From positions 1 through 8,635 of the forward strand of contig JAQUTM010000091.1 of the NCBI GenBank assembly GCA_028694405.1: a stretch of DNA of 8,635 nt. Direction: 5' to 3'. How positions within the stretch are numbered: the first letter of the stretch is position 1; each line of letters starts with the position of its first letter. Shown here piece after piece: positions 1-5,856 of the stretch. The stretch comes from Oscillospiraceae bacterium. Lineage in GTDB: Bacteria; Bacillota; Clostridia; Oscillospirales; Ruminococcaceae. The notes under the pieces were generated by a model. It saw only the letters and a program-made list of their open reading frames with translations. It searched no databases and was not told the origin of the DNA. Position numbers and translations under genes: made by a program.

Positions 1-365
1 AAGATAAAAAAAATGTGCGATATAACCGTATTGCCTTAGAGGCCGCTAAGCAAAGCGGACGGGGTATCGTCCCTCATGTGGATATGCCTATTACTTTTAA
101 ACAGATGCTGACGCAAGCCTGCACCTGTGAAACAGCCCTCTTTTGCTATGAAGCCGGCGGCAAGCCCTTACATAGCCGTTTAGAAGGTAAACATACCATT
201 GCCATTATTACAGGTGCCGAAGGTGGATTTTCTGCCGAGGAGGCACAAGCAGCCGCAGATGCAGGGCTGGAAACCATTGGCCTTGGCCCGCGTATTTTGC
301 GGTGTGAAACAGCACCTTTGGCAGCACTTAGCGCAGTAATGGTACTAAGCGGCAATTTACAATAA
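1..365 (+). CDS. rsmE: 16S rRNA (uracil1498-N3)-methyltransferase RsmE, 5'-truncated
   Basis: The C-terminal half of an RsmE-type SPOUT methyltransferase, which uses S-adenosylmethionine to methylate U1498 of 16S rRNA in the 30S subunit. The reading frame is open from base 3 (first codons D-K-K-N-V-R-Y-N), so the gene starts outside the window and the GTG at 15 is not its start. About 120 residues are visible of a family length near 240-250. Seen in the sequence: IALEAAKQSGRG just after the left edge, then ITGAEGGFSAEEA and LGPRILRCETAPLAAL. These are the glycine-rich and trefoil-knot segments that form the SAM pocket in this family. It ends in TAA at 363-365. The next gene begins 14 bp downstream on the same strand with no terminator between them, so the two are probably co-transcribed. 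Confidence 0.95.
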   Translation, partial: DKKNVRYNRIALEAAKQSGRGIVPHVDMPITFKQMLTQACTCETALFCYEAGGKPLHSRLEGKHTIAIITGAEGGFSAEEAQAAADAGLETIGLGPRILRCETAPLAALSAVMVLSGNLQ

Positions 366-379
366 AGGGGTAATGTAAC

Positions 380-1252
380 TTGCATTTACGCACAAATTTA
401 GCAGCAATCGCCGTAGCTTCTGTTATGGTAGCTACCATTTTTACCGGCTGTTGGGGTAACGACAATAGCAGCTCCTCCAGCAGCGCCGCCTCCAGTTCTT
501 CCAGCACAGCCGCCAGCAGCTCCAGCAGCTATACACAAAGCGGTACAGAAGGTGTTCTGCCTGACAGCGGTTCTACCAACTCTATCGACAGTGGTATTGC
601 TGCAGACAGCAGCTCTTCTACAGGTGACAACAATTCTTCCGACTCTGCAAATGTGCCCGCTATGGCGGGCACTTCCTCTTGGGAGCTTATTTTGGTTAAT
701 GCAGCCAACCCCTTGCCCGAAACCTTTTCTCCTCAGCTTGTAGATGTACCGGGGTGTGACGGAAAACAATTTGATAGCCGTGCTGTAGAGGCACTGGAGC
801 AAATGCTGACTGATGCCAAAAAGGCTGGTCAGCCTTTATTTTTATACAGCTCTTATCGCAGCGTAAAATATCAGCAGGGCCTATTTAGCCGTAAGATTCA
901 AAAATATTTGGACAAAGGCTACACCAAGGCAGAAGCCGAAGCGGAAGCCGCTATGTGGGTGGCGCGTCCCGGTACCAGCGAGCATCACTTGGGGCTTGCC
1001 GCAGATATTGTAACAGGAGATTGGTACACAACCCACGGAGAGCTTACCGATGACTTTGACCAGACAACCCAATACCAATGGCTTGTGCAAAACTGTGCAA
1101 ACTACGGCTTTATTATGCGTTACCCCAAAGAAAAAGAGAACATTACCGGTGTACATTATGAACCTTGGCATTACCGTTATGTAGGTAAAGAAGCGGCAAA
1201 AGAAATTATGCAAAAAGGCGTTTGCTTGGAAGAATATCTTTCTGCAACTTAA
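380..1252 (+). CDS. VanY/M15B-family D-alanyl-D-alanine carboxypeptidase, lipoprotein
   Basis: Predicted surface-anchored zinc D,D-carboxypeptidase that would remove the terminal D-Ala from peptidoglycan stem peptides. The 290-residue protein starts at TTG 380, 9 nt after an AAAGGGG ribosome binding site at 364-370 that overlaps the rsmE stop codon. Residues 1-24 form a lipoprotein signal (hydrophobic 7-21, then F-T-G-C with the lipidated Cys at 24). Residues 29-90 are a serine-rich, low-complexity linker, probably crossing the wall. The M15B domain spans about 99-280: the WELILVNAANPLP opening, YSSYRS at 156-161, SEHHLGLAAD at 200-209 (zinc ligands His202 and Asp209) and EPWH at 261-264 (catalytic Glu261, zinc ligand His264). 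All key residues are present, so it should be active. VanY, DacB and LdcB names are all used for this family. No van cluster is nearby, so a housekeeping role is more likely than glycopeptide resistance. Confidence 0.9.
   Translation: MHLRTNLAAIAVASVMVATIFTGCWGNDNSSSSSSAASSSSSTAASSSSSYTQSGTEGVLPDSGSTNSIDSGIAADSSSSTGDNNSSDSANVPAMAGTSSWELILVNAANPLPETFSPQLVDVPGCDGKQFDSRAVEALEQMLTDAKKAGQPLFLYSSYRSVKYQQGLFSRKIQKYLDKGYTKAEAEAEAAMWVARPGTSEHHLGLAADIVTGDWYTTHGELTDDFDQTTQYQWLVQNCANYGFIMRYPKEKENITGVHYEPWHYRYVGKEAAKEIMQKGVCLEEYLSAT
466..640 (+). repeat. Low-complexity serine-codon tract inside the carboxypeptidase gene
   Basis: A run of AGC, TCC, TCT and GCC codons encodes the Ser/Ala-rich linker after the lipidated cysteine. 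The densest part is 466-530, with a looser continuation to 640. The serine codons vary, so this is a compositional tract rather than an exact short tandem repeat. Confidence 0.7.
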
Positions 1253-1276
1253 AACGCCTTAAAAACAGTAGTTTTA

Positions 1277-1305
1277 TTGATTTATTTGTATATTCACGAT
1301 ATAAT
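1277..1305 (+). promoter_or_regulatory. SigA-type promoter of asnS
   Basis: A -35 box TTGATT (1277-1282) is separated by exactly 17 bp from a perfect -10 box TATAAT (1300-1305). Transcription should begin near 1312, giving a leader of about 74 nt before asnS. The promoter lies just past the end of the carboxypeptidase gene, so asnS can be expressed independently of the rsmE unit. Confidence 0.75.
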
Positions 1306-1334
1306 AAAATAGCAAATTTAACATGCAAAAAGCC

Positions 1335-1361
1335 CCTGCCCCAGCCCTACCTGCGGGCAGG
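1335..1361 (+). promoter_or_regulatory. GC-rich hairpin in the asnS leader
   Basis: CCTGCCC (1335-1341) pairs perfectly with GGGCAGG (1355-1361) around a 13-nt loop. AAAA at 1327-1330 can pair with TTTT at 1364-1367 to extend it. The hairpin sits between the predicted transcription start and the GAGGAG ribosome binding site at 1371-1376. The T tract after it is short (TTTTAGT), so it could be a weak attenuator, a translation control element or a 5' stabiliser. I see no T-box consensus (AGGGTGG) and no antiterminator partner. The structure is seen; its function is not known. Confidence 0.45.
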
Positions 1362-1385
1362 CGTTTTAGTGAGGAGATAAATAAT

Positions 1386-2771
1386 ATGGAGAGAATGGAA
1401 ATTGCCGGCCTTTACAAAACCGTGCCTGCCAACGGGGCTGTTGTTACGGTTGCGGGGTGGGCAAAAACAGTACGAGATTCTAAAAGCATTGGTTTTATTG
1501 AGCTAAACGACGGCAGCTGCTTTAAGGGCTTACAAGTTGTTTTTATGGCCGATAAACTTGCCAACTATGTCGAAATTGCCAAGTGCGGCGTGGGTACCGC
1601 CTTTGTTGTAACAGGCACTATTGTACTTACCCCTGAGGCAAAGCAGCCCTTTGAAATTAACGCTGACAGCATTACCGTAGAGGGTAGCTGCCCCGGCGAA
1701 TATCCCCTACAAAAAAAGCGCCACAGCGTAGAATTTTTACGCACAATGCCTCATCTTCGTCCACGCACCAATACGTTTAATGCCGCTTTCCGCGTACGCA
1801 GTGCCGCTGCTTTTGGCATACACAAATTTTTTAACGAAAACGGTTTTACTTATGTACACACCCCGCTTATTACAGGCAGTGACTGTGAGGGCGCAGGTGA
1901 AATGTTTCGTGTAACCACTTTAGATGCAAACGAGCCCCCACGCACAGAAAATGGGAAAATTGATTACGCCCAAGACTTTTTCGGTCGTGCCACAAACCTA
2001 ACCGTAAGCGGCCAGCTGGAGGCCGAGGCTATGGCTATGGCTTTTGGCAAAGTGTATACCTTTGGCCCTACTTTCCGCGCCGAAAACAGCAATACGCCGC
2101 GCCACGCTGCCGAGTTTTGGATGATTGAACCCGAAATAGCTTTTGCGGATTTAACCGATGATATGAACTTGGCAGAGGCCATGGTAAAAAGCGTAATTGC
2201 CTATGTGCTGGAAACCTGTCCCGATGATTTGGCTTTCTTTAACCAATTTTTTGATAAAACTTTAGTAGAACGTCTTACAAACCTGGTTAACAGCGAATTT
2301 GGTCGTGTCTCCTATACCGAGGCTGTAGAAATTTTAAAGCAACATAATGATGAATTCCAATATAAAGTAGATTGGGGTACCGATTTACAAACAGAGCATG
2401 AGCGCTTTTTGACGGAGCAAATTTACAAAAAACCTGTATTTGTTACAGATTATCCAAAAGAAATTAAATCTTTCTATATGCGCTTAAACGATGATGGTAA
2501 AACCGTAGCAGCCTCTGATATGTTAGTGCCCGGTGTTGGTGAACTTATTGGCGGCAGCCAGCGTGAAGAGCGTTTGGACTTGTTAGAGCAGCGTATGGCT
2601 GAGTTAAATCTCTCGGCTGCCGACTATGACTGGTACTTGGATTTGCGCCGTTTTGGCGGCACAAAGCACGCAGGTTTTGGCCTGGGCTTTGAGCGTTTAA
2701 TTATGTATTTAACCGGTATTCCCAACATTCGCGACGTGCTACCGTTCCCACGCACAGCAGGCGGATTTTAG
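1386..2771 (+). CDS. asnS: Asparaginyl-tRNA synthetase
   Basis: Class IIb aminoacyl-tRNA synthetase that charges tRNA-Asn with asparagine using ATP, in the cytoplasm. The start is ATG 1386, 9 nt after GAGGAG (1371-1376); it gives MERMEIAGLYK, which matches the usual AsnS N terminus. An in-frame ATG at 1323 has no ribosome binding site and would add 21 unlikely residues. The protein is 461 residues, close to the family norm of about 460-470. Residues 18-105 form the OB-fold anticodon-binding domain (VTVAGWAKTVRDSK, then GFIELNDGS). The catalytic core follows: motif 2 at about 230-250 (FRAENSNTPRHAAEFWMIEP) and motif 3 at about 432-456 (GLGFERL through PFPR). The motif 2 sequence, together with IRDVLPFPR, favours AsnS over AspRS. 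The C terminus is slightly unusual, ending in TAGGF after PFPR. The gene appears monocistronic, with its own promoter and a strong terminator. Confidence 0.96.
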   Translation: MERMEIAGLYKTVPANGAVVTVAGWAKTVRDSKSIGFIELNDGSCFKGLQVVFMADKLANYVEIAKCGVGTAFVVTGTIVLTPEAKQPFEINADSITVEGSCPGEYPLQKKRHSVEFLRTMPHLRPRTNTFNAAFRVRSAAAFGIHKFFNENGFTYVHTPLITGSDCEGAGEMFRVTTLDANEPPRTENGKIDYAQDFFGRATNLTVSGQLEAEAMAMAFGKVYTFGPTFRAENSNTPRHAAEFWMIEPEIAFADLTDDMNLAEAMVKSVIAYVLETCPDDLAFFNQFFDKTLVERLTNLVNSEFGRVSYTEAVEILKQHNDEFQYKVDWGTDLQTEHERFLTEQIYKKPVFVTDYPKEIKSFYMRLNDDGKTVAASDMLVPGVGELIGGSQREERLDLLEQRMAELNLSAADYDWYLDLRRFGGTKHAGFGLGFERLIMYLTGIPNIRDVLPFPRTAGGF

Positions 2772-2813
2772 TCTGATTACATTGGCTTTTTAAAAGCAAA
2801 TAAGGATAAAAAC

Positions 2814-2858
2814 AAAACCTCTTGGACTGCGCGGTATGCGTACAATCCAAGAGGTTTT
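2814..2858. terminator. Bidirectional rho-independent terminator between asnS and the antiporter gene
   Basis: A 13-bp perfect stem (2814-2826 with 2846-2858) has a 19-nt loop that can fold a small inner CGC/GCG stem. The plus strand ends the stem in TTTTT (2855-2859). On the minus strand the stem ends in TTTT and continues GTT. It lies between two convergent genes and should end transcription from both sides. Confidence 0.88.
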
Positions 2859-2918
2859 TACTTTAATTACTAAAATTTTATAGCTTTATGCAAACCTGCA
2901 ATTTTATTACAGCTTTTG

Positions 2919-4094
2919 TTATGCCTCGGTAATTTCTCCCGCTTTTTTTAAGGTTGCCTTTGCCACCGCAGGACCAATTAACTCGTAAATTAAGGTGCCG
3001 CATAAAACAACTGCGCGTATAGATGCCGCATACTCCGGTACAACACTTTGTGCTACAAAAGATAGACCAATCGCCACACCTGCTTGAGGTATCAAAGCCG
3101 GCCCTAAATAACGGCACACGCTTTGCGGGGCTTTCATAACCGTTGCACCAAGCCATGCGCCAAACATTTTACCCACAACACGCACTACAATATATACAAT
3201 TCCTACCAGACCAATGGTGGGTACAACACTAAGATTCAGCTCTGCGCCGGACAAAAAGAAAAACATCAAAAAAATGGGCGGCGTAAAGCCTTCGCATAGC
3301 CGCATTACGTCCGGTGCCTGAGAGGACAAATTGATAAATGCCGCGCCCACAGCCATACAGGTGAGCAACGCACTGACATTGCATAAATTAGATATCCCCA
3401 CCGCCAGCAAGGTAAACGCAATAGCCATGGTTAAACGGTTTGCACGGCTTTTGAAAAAGCGCAAAAAGAACGTTAACAGCATACCCAGTGCCACGCCGAT
3501 AGCCAAAGAGGTGATAACCTCAATAAGCGGGCTGATGACAGACATAACCAAGGAAACTTTTTCGGTGCTGGTAATTACTTTTGCAATGGTTACGGCAAAG
3601 CCAAAGGCAATTAAAGCTACGGCGTCATCTAACGCCACTACACTTAGCAGCGTCTCGGTAACGGGGCCTTTTGCCTTGTACTGCTTAATTACCATTACCG
3701 TAGCCGCAGGCGCTGTAGCGGCCGCTATTGCGCCCAGCACAATGGCATAAGGTAAACTGCTGCCTACAAGCACCAGTGCGGCAATTACAAAAAATACAGC
3801 GCACAGCGCCTCTAACAAGGCGATTACAATGGGGGTAAACCCAACGCGCTTAAAATAGCTAAACTTAAATTCGCTGCCGATACTGAAAGCGATAAAGCCC
3901 AGGGCAATGTCGCTTACAATCGCCATACCCTCTATGGCTTGTGCAGGCAGTAAATTTAATACACTTGGCCCCAATAAAAGCCCGCCTACTAAATAGCCCG
4001 TAACATTTGGCAGTTTAAACTTTTTGGCAATTTTACCAAATAATAACCCTCCCAGCAGCACACAGGCAAGATATACAAACGTATTTAATTCCAT
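2919..4094 (-). CDS. CPA2/Kef-type cation:proton antiporter without a regulatory domain
   Basis: Integral membrane protein of the monovalent cation:proton antiporter-2 family (Na+/H+ exchanger fold, Kef/NapA-like), expected to exchange Na+ or K+ for protons. Its 391 residues are almost wholly hydrophobic helices, about 12-13 of them. Seen: LPNVTGYLVGGLLLGPSVL at 28-46, SDIALGFIAFSIGSEF at 61-76, ATAPAATVMVIKQY at 126-139 (unwound-helix region), and LDDA with Asp156-Asp157, the conserved acidic pair in the ion-binding site of electrogenic relatives. The protein ends soon after the last helix and has no TrkA-N/RCK domain of the KefB/KefC kind. The start is ATG 4094, 4-5 nt after a duplicated AGAGGAAT ribosome binding site. 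It follows the PII-like gene by 27 bp on the same strand, so the two form an operon. The transported ion cannot be read from the sequence. Confidence 0.9.
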   Translation of the reverse strand: MELNTFVYLACVLLGGLLFGKIAKKFKLPNVTGYLVGGLLLGPSVLNLLPAQAIEGMAIVSDIALGFIAFSIGSEFKFSYFKRVGFTPIVIALLEALCAVFFVIAALVLVGSSLPYAIVLGAIAAATAPAATVMVIKQYKAKGPVTETLLSVVALDDAVALIAFGFAVTIAKVITSTEKVSLVMSVISPLIEVITSLAIGVALGMLLTFFLRFFKSRANRLTMAIAFTLLAVGISNLCNVSALLTCMAVGAAFINLSSQAPDVMRLCEGFTPPIFLMFFFLSGAELNLSVVPTIGLVGIVYIVVRVVGKMFGAWLGATVMKAPQSVCRYLGPALIPQAGVAIGLSFVAQSVVPEYAASIRAVVLCGTLIYELIGPAVAKATLKKAGEITEA

Positions 4095-4096
4095 AG

Positions 4097-4112
4097 ATTC
4101 CTCTATTCCTCT
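4097..4112 (-). promoter_or_regulatory. Tandem Shine-Dalgarno repeat before the antiporter gene
   Basis: On the minus strand AGAGGAAT occurs twice in direct tandem, the second copy 2 nt before the ATG at 4094. Both copies contain an anti-16S match (AGAGGA), at near and far spacing. This supports the chosen start and may raise antiporter translation relative to the upstream gene. Confidence 0.6.
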
Positions 4113-4121
4113 TTTGCGTTA

Positions 4122-4460
4122 TTAGTTTAGGTTTACACCTTTTACAAAATCTACCGGCAGTGTAAACACAATAGCTGTATCCGGCTTGCTTAAATCTCCT
4201 ACTACCTTTTCAATAACCGCAACCGCGGCGGCAACCTGTTCTTCTTTAAGCACAGTAAAAATAGTACGATTTTCTTCTCTGTCCGGGTCCAGTAAACTAC
4301 GCAGACCCGTTAAAAAGTTATCGTCTGCATAATGTGATAACGCCCGTGCCATACCGGTGCTGTTTAAAATAGTAGCACCGTGAATATCATTATCTTGAAA
4401 TTGCTCCATCAACGGCTCTAAAACTTCAATCTTGTTTAAAATCAATACTAAAAGCTTCAT
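4122..4460 (-). CDS. PII-like (GlnB-superfamily-like) small signalling protein
   Basis: A 112-residue soluble protein with the outline of the PII/ferredoxin-like fold. Seen: a first strand MKLLVLILNK (1-10), a helix (11-22), then GATILNSTGMARAL (28-41), which resembles the PII segment leading into the T-loop. Residues 42-66 form a polar, T-loop-like stretch containing DPDREEN, followed by a strand RTIFTVLKEEQV (65-76) and a helix to about 88. The C-terminal TAIVFTLPVDFVKGV (95-109) resembles the PII ending K-I-F-V-x-P-V-E. The GDGK-type B-loop of classical PII is absent (VVGDLSKPDT instead), and no uridylylated Tyr can be assigned. The start is ATG 4460, with AAAGGAG 5 nt upstream; an in-frame ATG at 4481 is less well placed. 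It is first in an operon with the antiporter, which suggests it senses a nucleotide or similar effector and controls that transporter. Fold assignment is fairly secure; effector and target are inferred. Confidence 0.72.
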   Translation of the reverse strand: MKLLVLILNKIEVLEPLMEQFQDNDIHGATILNSTGMARALSHYADDNFLTGLRSLLDPDREENRTIFTVLKEEQVAAAVAVIEKVVGDLSKPDTAIVFTLPVDFVKGVNLN

Positions 4461-4515
4461 ATAGGCTCCTTTCATCGTCACTTTTTCTTGTAGTTCATAT
4501 CAGTTCTGCGGGGTT

Positions 4516-4544
4516 ATTATATCACTATCAAAATGGTGTTACAA
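4516..4544 (-). promoter_or_regulatory. SigA-type promoter of the PII-like/antiporter operon
   Basis: On the minus strand, -35 TTGTAA (4544-4539), a 17-bp spacer and a perfect -10 TATAAT (4521-4516). A TG one base before the -10 makes an extended element. Transcription should begin near 4509, leaving a leader of about 50 nt. Confidence 0.75.
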
Positions 4545-4571
4545 TTCTTTTGCCTATTTTAAGCAAAATAC

Positions 4572-4603
4572 AAAAGGTACTTTTACAATAAGTACCTTTT
4601 TTT
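4572..4603. terminator. Rho-independent terminator after the glycerol dehydrogenase gene
   Basis: An 11-bp stem (4572-4582 with 4590-4600) has a 7-nt loop. It begins about 17 bp after the dehydrogenase stop codon. On the minus strand the stem ends in TTTT and continues GTATTTT; on the plus strand it ends in seven T, so it can also block antisense transcription. It insulates the dehydrogenase from the downstream PII-like operon. Confidence 0.8.
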
Positions 4604-4619
4604 GGTTATATTTTCTGTT

Positions 4620-5720
4620 TTAGCTAAACATCAAGTCTACCGTACACACGGCGCTTACAATATTTTGCACAGTAATTTCAAAAGGCATATTTTTTCCGCC
4701 TTGCCCTTCCTGTAGGCAAAACGCCGCGGCTTCTTTTAGCTGTTCGTCGGTTATATCTTCGTAGCCCAATTCCTCTAAGTTTGTGGGCAAGCCTATTTCT
4801 TTACAAAACTTTCCCACCTGCTGTAACAATTCTAAGCTGCCGTCTGCACGGTTTGCCTCTAAAGCAAGCTGAACCAAGGTGCAAAACGCTACTTTTTCGC
4901 CATGCATAGATTTGCTGTCTATGGCTGTTATGGTATTTAACCCGTTTTGCAGTGCATGTGCAAATGCCAAACCGCCATTTTCAAAGCCAAAACAGCTTAA
5001 ATACACATTGGCTTCTATTACATTTTCCAAAGCGTCTGTAACCGTTTTTATCTCACATGCTGCCTTTGCCGCCACCCCCTGGTGTAAAATAGTGTCTAGG
5101 CACAAATGCGCCATAGCAGCACCTGCACGGCTTTGCAAGCCGCCGCTTGGGGTAAGTGTGCCGCTTTTTGCGCAGGCCGCCGCTTCAAAATAAGTGCTTA
5201 ACGCATCTCCTATACCCGCCACTAACAGCCGCGGAGGTGCCTTTGCAATAATACGCGTGTCTACCACTACCAAATCTGGGTTTTTGGGCAGCTTTATATA
5301 GGATTCATAAGCACCTTCTTCGGTATAGCATACCGCCACCCCGCTACAGGCACCGTCCATAGCTGCACTGGTAGGCACAACCATAACCGGTAAATCCGCC
5401 TCTTTTCCCAGCAGCTTTGCCGTATCTATTACGGTGCCGCCACCTACTGCCATTATCATATCAAAACCTTGTGTTTGCGGCAAAAAACGGCGCACCGCCG
5501 CCATGCTGCAAGGCTCTAACAAAATTTGTATTCTGTAAGGCGTATTTGCTACTTCAAAGCTTACCGCTATGTCTGCACTAAAATTTTGCGCAGCAAAACG
5601 GTCTGCTAAAATAAATATGCCTTTACTTTTACCCATTTCACGATAGTGCTGTTCCAGTTCTAAAATAGCACCTGCGCCCTGCACATAGCGTGCGGGAGCG
5701 TTAATTACACGTTGCATCAT
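4620..5720 (-). CDS. gldA: Glycerol dehydrogenase (iron/zinc alcohol dehydrogenase group III)
   Basis: Cytoplasmic NAD+-dependent polyol dehydrogenase, expected to interconvert glycerol and dihydroxyacetone. The 366-residue length matches GldA (about 365-370). Seen: the N-terminal NAD domain with GGGTVIDTAK at 93-102 and VVPTSAAMDGACS at 114-126, then PDLVVVDTRIIAKAPPRLLVAGIGD up to residue 172. The metal ligands are Asp172, His255 (FAHALQNGL) and His273 (SMHGEKVAF), all present. The order and wording of these motifs fit GldA better than sn-glycerol-1-phosphate dehydrogenase or 3-dehydroquinate synthase, but substrate range varies in this family and some members act on other 1,2-diols. The start is the first of two adjacent ATGs (5720), 10 nt after GAGGAG. 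No dihydroxyacetone kinase or glycerol uptake gene is nearby. The gene is apparently monocistronic, with its own promoter and terminator. Confidence 0.88.
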   Translation of the reverse strand: MMQRVINAPARYVQGAGAILELEQHYREMGKSKGIFILADRFAAQNFSADIAVSFEVANTPYRIQILLEPCSMAAVRRFLPQTQGFDMIMAVGGGTVIDTAKLLGKEADLPVMVVPTSAAMDGACSGVAVCYTEEGAYESYIKLPKNPDLVVVDTRIIAKAPPRLLVAGIGDALSTYFEAAACAKSGTLTPSGGLQSRAGAAMAHLCLDTILHQGVAAKAACEIKTVTDALENVIEANVYLSCFGFENGGLAFAHALQNGLNTITAIDSKSMHGEKVAFCTLVQLALEANRADGSLELLQQVGKFCKEIGLPTNLEELGYEDITDEQLKEAAAFCLQEGQGGKNMPFEITVQNIVSAVCTVDLMFS

Positions 5721-5749
5721 TAACTTTCATCTCCTCTGTAGCTTTTTTA

Positions 5750-5778
5750 AGTATAACAAGTACATTTACTGAATGCAA
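5750..5778 (-). promoter_or_regulatory. SigA-type promoter of the glycerol dehydrogenase gene
   Basis: On the minus strand, -35 TTGCAT (5778-5773), a 17-bp spacer and -10 TATACT (5755-5750), with a TG one base before the -10. Transcription should begin near 5743, about 22 nt before the ATG. Confidence 0.65.
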
Positions 5779-5813
5779 AGCAATTTTTGTGCCATACTTT
5801 TTTTACATCTTTA

Positions 5814-5822
5814 TGATATACT
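5814..5822 (+). promoter_or_regulatory. Probable extended -10 promoter of mutY
   Basis: TGATATACT gives an extended -10 element (TG-n-TATACT) 35 bp before the favoured mutY start. No good -35 lies at 16-18 bp, so the call rests on the extended -10 alone. It is divergent from the dehydrogenase promoter; the two share about 70 bp. Confidence 0.5.
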
Positions 5823-5856
5823 GTAAACAAATTTGTACAATGTCTTAAAAAGAAAG

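Noticed and set aside
1215..1260. Possible terminator after the carboxypeptidase gene: AAGGCGTTT (1215-1223) pairs with AAACGCCTT (1252-1260)
   Set aside because: The loop is 28 nt, the stem starts inside the coding region, and the sequence after it is A-rich rather than a T tract.
1323..1385. Upstream in-frame ATG that would extend AsnS by 21 residues
   Set aside because: It has no ribosome binding site, lies about 11 nt from the predicted transcription start and overlaps the leader hairpin; ATG 1386 has GAGGAG and matches the family N terminus.
3331..3750. Long open frame on the plus strand inside the antiporter gene
   Set aside because: It is antisense to a well-supported membrane protein, has no ribosome binding site and resembles no protein I know.
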